Positions 6,368 through 11,178 of a stretch of 11,178 nt of DNA are shown in pieces. Each line of letters opens with the position of its first letter. Position 1 is the stretch's first letter. The DNA is from Pseudomonadota bacterium (lineage in GTDB: Bacteria; CALINM01): assembly GCA_026415985.1 (NCBI GenBank), contig JAOAGA010000059.1, positions 1-11,178 on the forward strand, in the 5' to 3' direction. Position numbers and translations under genes: made by a program. The notes beneath the pieces are model-generated. The model made no database searches. It saw nothing but the letters and a program-made list of their open reading frames with translations, and was not told the DNA's origin.

Positions 6368-8359
6368 CTACCTGAAAACATTATTGGCAAGAATGGTTTT
6401 TATCTCATCTCTAACCTTTGCTGCCTCTTCAAACTGCATATTCTTTGCTAACTTCTTCATCTTTCTTTCCAGTACCTTAATCCTTCTATCAAGTGCTTCG
6501 GTAGTTAAGTCTTTATAGTCTCCCTTTTCTTCTGATACTTCAATAGTAAAGTAATCTTTTTCGCAAAGGATACCAAAGTCTTCATTGATATTTTTCTTAA
6601 CTGTTTCCGGAGTTATATTGTTTGCCCTATTGTATTCCAACTGAATTTTTCTTCTTCTCTCGGCCTCTCCTATAGCCCTTTCCATAGAAGGCGTTATTTT
6701 ATCGGCATAAAATATGACCCTGCCATTTATATTTCTTGCAGCCCTTCCGCAGGTCTGAATAAGAGATGTCTCGCTCCTTAAAAACCCTTCTTTATCGGCA
6801 TCCATTATAGCAACCAATGAAACCTCTGGTAAGTCAAGTCCTTCTCTTAAAAGATTTATACCAATTAATACATCAAACTCACCTTTTCTTAACCCTTTTA
6901 TTATCTTAACCCTGTCGAGAGTATCAATATCGGAATGCAAATACTCTGTCTTAATTCCCTGCTCTTTAAAATAGGCAGACAAATCTTCTGCCATTCTTTT
7001 TGTTAGTGTAGATATTAAAACCCTTTCACCCCTTGAAATAACCTTTCTTGCTTCTTCAAGAATATCTTTAACCTGCTCTCTGGCCGGTTTTACTATAACT
7101 TCCGGATCAATAAGTCCTGTAGGTCTTATTATTTGTTCAACGAGATTCTCACATCTTTTAAGTTCATAGGGACCGGGGGTTGCAGATACATAAATAACAT
7201 AGTTGATCCTTTTTTCAAACTCTTCAAACTTAAGAGGTCTGTTGTCAAGAGCTGAGGGAAGTCTGAAACCGTTATCCACAAGAGTTTGTTTTCTCGATCG
7301 GTCACCTTCATACATCCCGCCTATCTGGGGCACAGTGAGGTGTGATTCATCTATGACAATTAAAAAATCCTTTGGAAAGTAATCAAGGAGGGTAAAAGGA
7401 GGAACTCCTGCGGGTCTTCCATCTAAATAGCGTGAATAATTTTCAATGCCCTTACAATATCCCATCTCCTCTAAAAGCTCTATATCATAAAGGGTTCTTT
7501 GTTTAAGTCTCTCCGCAAAAAGCAATTTTTTTTCTCTTTCGAAAAACTCTAATCTCTCCTTTAACTCTCTTCTTATTCCTGTTATAGCATTTTTTAGCCT
7601 GTCTTCAGAAGCAACATAGTGACTTGCGGGATAGACGGTTATCCTGTCATGGTTTTTAAAAATTTCTCCTGTAACGGGGTCAAAACTTGAGATATTTTCA
7701 ACATTATCTCCGAAAAACTCTACCCTTATTGCCCTGTTATCTTCATAAGGGGGGAATATATCGATGACATCACCTCTTACTCTAAAGGTTCCTCTAAAAA
7801 AATCATAGTCATTTCTTATATATTGCATTTCAATAAGTTTTTTCATCACATCTCTAATGTCTAACACCTCTCCCCTGTCAAAAACCACTATCATTCCTGA
7901 ATAGGCCTCCGGAGAACCTATGCCATAAATACAGGATACAGACGCAACAATTATTACGTCTCTCCTTTCTAAAAGTGAATAGGTTGCCCTGTGGCGTAAC
8001 TTATCAATTTCTTCATTTATAGAAGAGTCCTTTTCAATATAGGTATCGGTTTCGGGAACATAAGCCTCTGGCTGATAGTAATCATAATAGGAAACAAAAT
8101 ACTCCACCGCATTATCCGGAAAAAGTTCCTTAAACTCAAAAAAAAGCTGGGCAGCAAGAGTTTTGTTCGGAGCCATAACAAGGGTGGGCTTATTAACCTT
8201 TTCGATAACATTTGCTATGGTAAAGGTTTTTCCGGAGCCGGTAACTCCCAATAAAACCTGATTTTTCAACCCTGCTTTTATACCATCAACCAAAGAGGCG
8301 ATAGCCTTAGGCTGATCACCTTTTGGTTCAAAGCCTGTGTTTAATTTGAAAAGATGCAT
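6368..8359 (-). CDS. uvrB: UvrABC excinuclease subunit B
   Basis: UvrB is the damage-verifying helicase-like subunit of nucleotide excision repair; it is loaded by UvrA and then recruits UvrC. The 663-residue length is normal. Visible are the opening [17 protein letters not shown] (4-20), Walker A GVTGSGKT (38-45), the tyrosine-rich beta-hairpin region [12 protein letters not shown] (91-102) that probes the strand, DESH (337-340), QTCGRAARN of helicase motif VI, and the C-terminal UVR domain (about 623-658) that contacts UvrC. The start at 8359 fits the family N-terminus, yet the bases upstream show no Shine-Dalgarno sequence. A promoter very close to the ATG suggests a leaderless transcript. 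It is a single-gene unit, diverging from the MoaD-like gene. No LexA-like box was recognised. Confidence 0.97.
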   Translation of the reverse strand: MHLFKLNTGFEPKGDQPKAIASLVDGIKAGLKNQVLLGVTGSGKTFTIANVIEKVNKPTLVMAPNKTLAAQLFFEFKELFPDNAVEYFVSYYDYYQPEAYVPETDTYIEKDSSINEEIDKLRHRATYSLLERRDVIIVASVSCIYGIGSPEAYSGMIVVFDRGEVLDIRDVMKKLIEMQYIRNDYDFFRGTFRVRGDVIDIFPPYEDNRAIRVEFFGDNVENISSFDPVTGEIFKNHDRITVYPASHYVASEDRLKNAITGIRRELKERLEFFEREKKLLFAERLKQRTLYDIELLEEMGYCKGIENYSRYLDGRPAGVPPFTLLDYFPKDFLIVIDESHLTVPQIGGMYEGDRSRKQTLVDNGFRLPSALDNRPLKFEEFEKRINYVIYVSATPGPYELKRCENLVEQIIRPTGLIDPEVIVKPAREQVKDILEEARKVISRGERVLISTLTKRMAEDLSAYFKEQGIKTEYLHSDIDTLDRVKIIKGLRKGEFDVLIGINLLREGLDLPEVSLVAIMDADKEGFLRSETSLIQTCGRAARNINGRVIFYADKITPSMERAIGEAERRRKIQLEYNRANNITPETVKKNINEDFGILCEKDYFTIEVSEEKGDYKDLTTEALDRRIKVLERKMKKLAKNMQFEEAAKVRDEIKTILANNVFR

Positions 8360-8367
8360 TATTTTAT

Positions 8368-8376
8368 TTTATAACA
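8368..8376 (-). promoter_or_regulatory. Extended -10 promoter element of uvrB
   Basis: On the minus strand TATAAA (8373-8368) is preceded by TG plus one base, an extended -10 element. No good -35 box is seen at the right distance. Transcription would start near 8361-8360, only one or two bases before the uvrB ATG at 8359. Confidence 0.5.
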
Positions 8377-8467
8377 ATAACGAGTTAAATAAAACTGCCA
8401 TTAATTTAGATGAGAAAGAAAAAAACCATGACTTTTGACAAGTTTAATTTTAAAAAAAAAGCAAAAA
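8377..8467. other. Core of the uvrB / MoaD-like divergent intergenic region
   Basis: This AT-rich spacer lies between the two divergent promoters. It holds a perfect TTGACA on the plus strand (8435-8440), inside a short inverted repeat ACTT-5-AAGT (8431-8443), but no -10 box at a suitable distance. It might be a regulator site or chance. No small gene or RNA was recognised. Confidence 0.3.
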
Positions 8468-8496
8468 TTCACTTGTTTTTTAATTTTTGATATAAT
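8468..8496 (+). promoter_or_regulatory. Consensus extended -10 promoter of the MoaD-like / kinase / regulator operon
   Basis: A perfect TATAAT (8491-8496) is preceded by TG plus one base (8488-8490), with TTCACT (8468-8473, four of six -35 bases) at a 17-base spacing. The predicted start lies at 8502-8504, immediately before the ATG at 8505. No Shine-Dalgarno site precedes that ATG, so the mRNA is probably leaderless. Confidence 0.7.
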
Positions 8497-8504
8497 ACTG
8501 AAAT

Positions 8505-8729
8505 ATGAAAATAACAGTTAAGCTTTTTGCAACCTTGAGAGATTTCGGACCCAAGTATAGTGAGATTGAGATAAAAGAAGGCTCAAAACTATATGATGTA
8601 ATAAAACACTTCAAGATACCGGACGATTTCCCATTAATCAGACTTGTAAACGGTGATTTCGCCAATAACGATTATGAGTTAAAAGATGGCGACATAGTTT
8701 CTTTATTTCCTCCTATTGCGGGTGGCTAA
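8505..8729 (+). CDS. MoaD/ThiS-family ubiquitin-like sulphur carrier protein
   Basis: The 74-residue protein is a beta-grasp sulphur carrier. It starts with KITVKLFATLRDF (2-14), contains VNGDFANNDYELKDGDIVSLF (residues 48-68, a MoaD-like second half), and ends in PPIAGG. The terminal Gly-Gly is the site that an E1-like enzyme (MoeB, ThiF) adenylates and converts to a thiocarboxylate. MoaD donates sulphur in molybdopterin synthesis, ThiS in thiazole synthesis; the FATLR start and PPIAGG end favour the MoaD side. No MoaE or MoeB gene is nearby, so the pathway is uncertain; relatives serving tungsten cofactor, cysteine or other sulphur pathways are possible. It is the first gene of the operon, and its stop directly abuts the kinase start. 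The start is supported by the family N-terminus although no ribosome site is visible. Confidence 0.88.
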   Translation: MKITVKLFATLRDFGPKYSEIEIKEGSKLYDVIKHFKIPDDFPLIRLVNGDFANNDYELKDGDIVSLFPPIAGG

Positions 8730-10208
8730 GTGTCCGTAAAAGATGAGCTCAGCATACTATATAAACTAATTGATATCTTTAAAGAACTCAGTTTTAGCCC
8801 CGAGAGAAAAGACATATCAGATGTTGTAATTAAAGGGTTAATTTCCGTTTTTAATTTAGACTCAGCCTTCTTCTATGTCCTTGATGAAAAACGGGAGAAC
8901 TTTCTCCTTGAGTTATCTACAAATCAGGAAAAAAGATGCTACAGCGTTGGAGAAGGCTTAATTGGCAAGGTCGGAAAAGAAGGCAATATTTACATAGAGA
9001 GAGAAACCACAACAGACAATAGTTTTTGTATCGCCGTTCCGGTTATAGGGAAAAAAAATATTTTAGGTGTTATTGGTGGCAGAAGAAATAAAGCTAAGGC
9101 CTTTAACTCTAAGGAAAAGGATCTGATAAAGGTTTTTGGTTATCAGGTAGGGATAGCGATGGAAAGCTACATCTACCACAAAAGACTTATCAGAAGCAAG
9201 GAGTTTAGAGATAGCATACTATACAATATCCTGAGCGGAATCCTGGTAATTAATAAAAAACGGGAGATAAAAACCTTTAATAAAAGTGCCTGTTCACTTT
9301 TGGAAGACGACAATCTTAAGGGGAAACAAATTCATAATTTTTTTAATCAGGAGGTCATCCTAAACAAGATTGAAGAGGTTATAAAATATAATCAACCAAG
9401 AAAAAACATAGAGATTGAAAGAGAAGGATACTTTTTTAATGTCAGCCTGATACCACTGCCAACAGAACAAAGTGAGATTGATGTTATGATTATTATAGAT
9501 GATATTACAGAGATTAAAAAGGCCCTTGAAGAAAAGGAAACAGCAAAAAGGATGACTTTAATCGGCCAGCTCTCTGCAGGGATAGCCCACGAAATAAGAA
9601 ATCCTATAACTGGCATTAATATAACCCTTGACATGCTTAAAGAAGCACCAAATATTACAGAAAATCAGACAAAAAGTATAAACAAGATACTAAAAGAGCT
9701 TTCAGATATTGAAGATCTCATCAATTCTCTACTTGAGATCACAAAACCCACTACCTTAAAGCTTAAAAACGAGAATATTGATGATTTTATTAAGGCATTT
9801 ATAACAAGAATAGGCGATTTAGCAAAGAAAAAAAATATCACAATAAAATATGATTGTGACTCTGAAAATGCGAGAGCGATGATTGATGAAAAAAGGTTAA
9901 ATCAGGTTTTCATGAATCTTTTTAACAACAGCCTTGAGGCAATAAACGAAAATGGTATTATTGAGATAAAACTTTCGGAGCTAAAGGAAAATATTATAAT
10001 ATCTTTCAAAGACTATGGTTCCGGTATAAAGAAAGATATAATAGATAAAATTTATGAACCCTTTTATACTACTAAAAGAGAAGGAGCGGGCTTGGGACTA
10101 TATATAACAAAAAGCATTATTGAAGGACACAACGGCACAATAAAGGTTACAAGTGACGGTAATACATACACGGAATTTTTAATCACACTACCTAAAATAA
10201 GGGGATAG
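8730..10208 (+). CDS. GAF-PAS sensor histidine kinase, NtrB/AtoS-like, cytoplasmic
   Basis: This 492-residue protein has no membrane segment, so it senses something inside the cell. The order is a GAF-like domain (about 20-145), a PAS-like domain (about 155-262), a short helical linker, the phosphoacceptor helix with His287 in GIAHEIRNPITG, and an ATPase domain. The ATPase shows the N box NLFNNSLEAI (396-405), G1 DYGSG (428-432) and G2 GAGLGLYI (452-459). Family knowledge says it autophosphorylates and passes phosphate to the adjacent NtrC-type regulator. The signal is unknown. The GTG start follows the TAA of the MoaD-like gene with no gap; GGGTGG just upstream is a modest ribosome site, and coupling by reinitiation is likely. 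Two cysteines in the GAF region (70 and 100) are the only candidates for a redox or metal input; that is speculation. Confidence 0.92.
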   Translation: MSVKDELSILYKLIDIFKELSFSPERKDISDVVIKGLISVFNLDSAFFYVLDEKRENFLLELSTNQEKRCYSVGEGLIGKVGKEGNIYIERETTTDNSFCIAVPVIGKKNILGVIGGRRNKAKAFNSKEKDLIKVFGYQVGIAMESYIYHKRLIRSKEFRDSILYNILSGILVINKKREIKTFNKSACSLLEDDNLKGKQIHNFFNQEVILNKIEEVIKYNQPRKNIEIEREGYFFNVSLIPLPTEQSEIDVMIIIDDITEIKKALEEKETAKRMTLIGQLSAGIAHEIRNPITGINITLDMLKEAPNITENQTKSINKILKELSDIEDLINSLLEITKPTTLKLKNENIDDFIKAFITRIGDLAKKKNITIKYDCDSENARAMIDEKRLNQVFMNLFNNSLEAINENGIIEIKLSELKENIIISFKDYGSGIKKDIIDKIYEPFYTTKREGAGLGLYITKSIIEGHNGTIKVTSDGNTYTEFLITLPKIRG

Positions 10209-10210
10209 TT

Positions 10211-11178
10211 TTGGAAAAGATATTAATAGTTGATGATGAAGAGCTTATAACTGAATCTCTATCAAGTTTTTTAAATGAAAAGGGTTACGATATCAAAACC
10301 GCCGATTGCATTGCCAGAGCTAAAAATGCCCTGCAATCGGAGAATTTCGATTTAGTTCTGCTTGACCTCAAGTTGCCTGATGGTCAGGGGATAGAACTCC
10401 TTGATTTCATATCAAAGGAAAAAGAGAAACCCCTTGTAATTATGATGACCGCTTACGGCACAATTGGTGATGCTGTAAAGGCAATTAAAAAGGGAGCCTA
10501 TGATTTTATTCAAAAACCTTTCAGAACAAAAGATATTGAAATAATTATAAAACTCGCCTTAGAGACAACAAGGTTAGAGAGAGAGTTGCGTCAGGCTCAA
10601 AAGATAAATGCTGAGAAATATGGCATTAAAAATATTATCGGCTCCTCCCCGGGTATGGAAGAAATTTACAGGATAATTAAAAAGATATCAGACAAAGGTG
10701 TTAAATCGGTCCTGATACTTGGAGAAAGTGGAGTTGGAAAAGAGCTGATAGCAAAGGCAATACATTATGAAAGCAGACGATCGTTATGGCCCTTTGTCGC
10801 CATAAACTGTTCATCTATCCCCTCTAACTTATTAGAGAGCGAGCTTTATGGTTACGAAAAAGGAGCCTTTACCGACGCGAGAGACAAAAAGATCGGTCTT
10901 TTAGAAAAGGCCAATAAGGGGACTCTCTTCCTTGATGAGATAGGAGATATGAATTATGAACTTCAATCAAAACTATTAAGAACTTTAGAAGAAAGAACCA
11001 TCAGACGCATTGGAGGAACAACAGATATTCCGGTAGATATACAGGTGATCTCTGCTACTAACCAGGACATTGAAAAACTCGTATCGGAAGGTAAATTCCG
11101 AAAAGACCTTTATTTCCGCCTAAAGGTTGTCGAGATCAAAGTGCCTCCTTTAAGAGAACGGAAAGAAGATATAATGCT
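10211..11178 (+). CDS. NtrC-family sigma-54-dependent response regulator (cut by window end)
   Basis: The first 322 residues are present; family members usually have about 440-480. The receiver domain (1-115) shows Asp8-Asp9-Glu10, phosphoacceptor Asp52 in LLDLKLPDG, Thr80 and Lys102 in KPF. After a helical linker comes the AAA+ sigma-54 activation domain from about 141. It has Walker A GESGVGKE (171-178), the sigma-54 contact loop GAFTDA (218-223, usually GAFTGA), Walker B TLFLDEIGDM (238-247) and the arginine-finger region FRKDLYFRL (296-304). The DNA-binding helix-turn-helix is outside the window. The start is TTG at 10211: no ATG or GTG fits, AAGGGGA lies about 5 bases upstream, and the product then begins EKILIVDDE as expected. 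It follows the kinase after two bases and is certainly its partner. Phosphorylation should drive ATP-dependent opening of sigma-54 promoters. Confidence 0.93.
   Translation, partial: MEKILIVDDEELITESLSSFLNEKGYDIKTADCIARAKNALQSENFDLVLLDLKLPDGQGIELLDFISKEKEKPLVIMMTAYGTIGDAVKAIKKGAYDFIQKPFRTKDIEIIIKLALETTRLERELRQAQKINAEKYGIKNIIGSSPGMEEIYRIIKKISDKGVKSVLILGESGVGKELIAKAIHYESRRSLWPFVAINCSSIPSNLLESELYGYEKGAFTDARDKKIGLLEKANKGTLFLDEIGDMNYELQSKLLRTLEERTIRRIGGTTDIPVDIQVISATNQDIEKLVSEGKFRKDLYFRLKVVEIKVPPLRERKEDIM

Noticed and set aside
8385-8402. Minus-strand TGGCAG as a sigma-54 -24 box
   Set aside because: There is no GC at the required -12 position, so the element is incomplete.
8435-8463. A second promoter using the perfect TTGACA at 8435
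   Set aside because: Bases at 16-18 spacing (around 8457-8464) are AAAGCA-like and do not resemble a -10 box.

Overview
This window looks like a piece of an AT-rich (by eye roughly one-third G+C) bacterial chromosome. It has compact operons and clear Shine-Dalgarno sites at most genes. The uvrB gene, the NtrB/NtrC-like two-component pair and the bacterial promoters exclude an archaeon, although the S-adenosylmethionine synthetase is of the archaeal type. A membrane pyrophosphatase, a possible selenoprotein, a sigma-54 activator and a small SAP/Rho-N protein with a cysteine tail would suit an anaerobic or energy-limited Gram-negative lineage related to Desulfobacterota, Deferribacterota or Nitrospirota. 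That placement is inference; nothing here fixes the phylum.

Left part, minus strand (1-4484): transcription runs from an M20-family amidohydrolase into an abutting MidA-family methyltransferase, then a secreted transglutaminase-like protein with a C-terminal beta-sandwich. Beyond it lies hppA, cut by the window edge, which has its own promoter just behind the transglutaminase stop codon.

Centre, plus strand (4580-6357): an extended -10 promoter drives a three-gene cassette. It encodes a 64-residue SAP/Rho-N-like protein with four cysteines, a rhodanese and an archaeal-type S-adenosylmethionine synthetase. The rhodanese reads as two pieces under the standard code because of an in-frame TGA. 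The codon sits at the second position of a Cys-x-Cys motif in the active-site loop. The frame continues through a normal rhodanese C-terminus to a stop that overlaps the next start as ATGA. A stem-loop with bacterial SECIS geometry begins at the TGA. The best reading is an intact selenocysteine-containing rhodanese, and this is the main finding.

Right part: uvrB (minus) converges on the synthetase gene with a 10-base gap. It diverges from an operon of a MoaD/ThiS-like beta-grasp protein, a GAF-PAS histidine kinase and an NtrC-type response regulator that runs off the end. The predicted promoters for uvrB and the MoaD-like gene sit so close to their start codons, with no Shine-Dalgarno site, that both transcripts may be leaderless.

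There are no tRNA or rRNA genes, mobile elements, CRISPR arrays or convincing intrinsic terminators, and no stretch over 300 bases lacks a gene.
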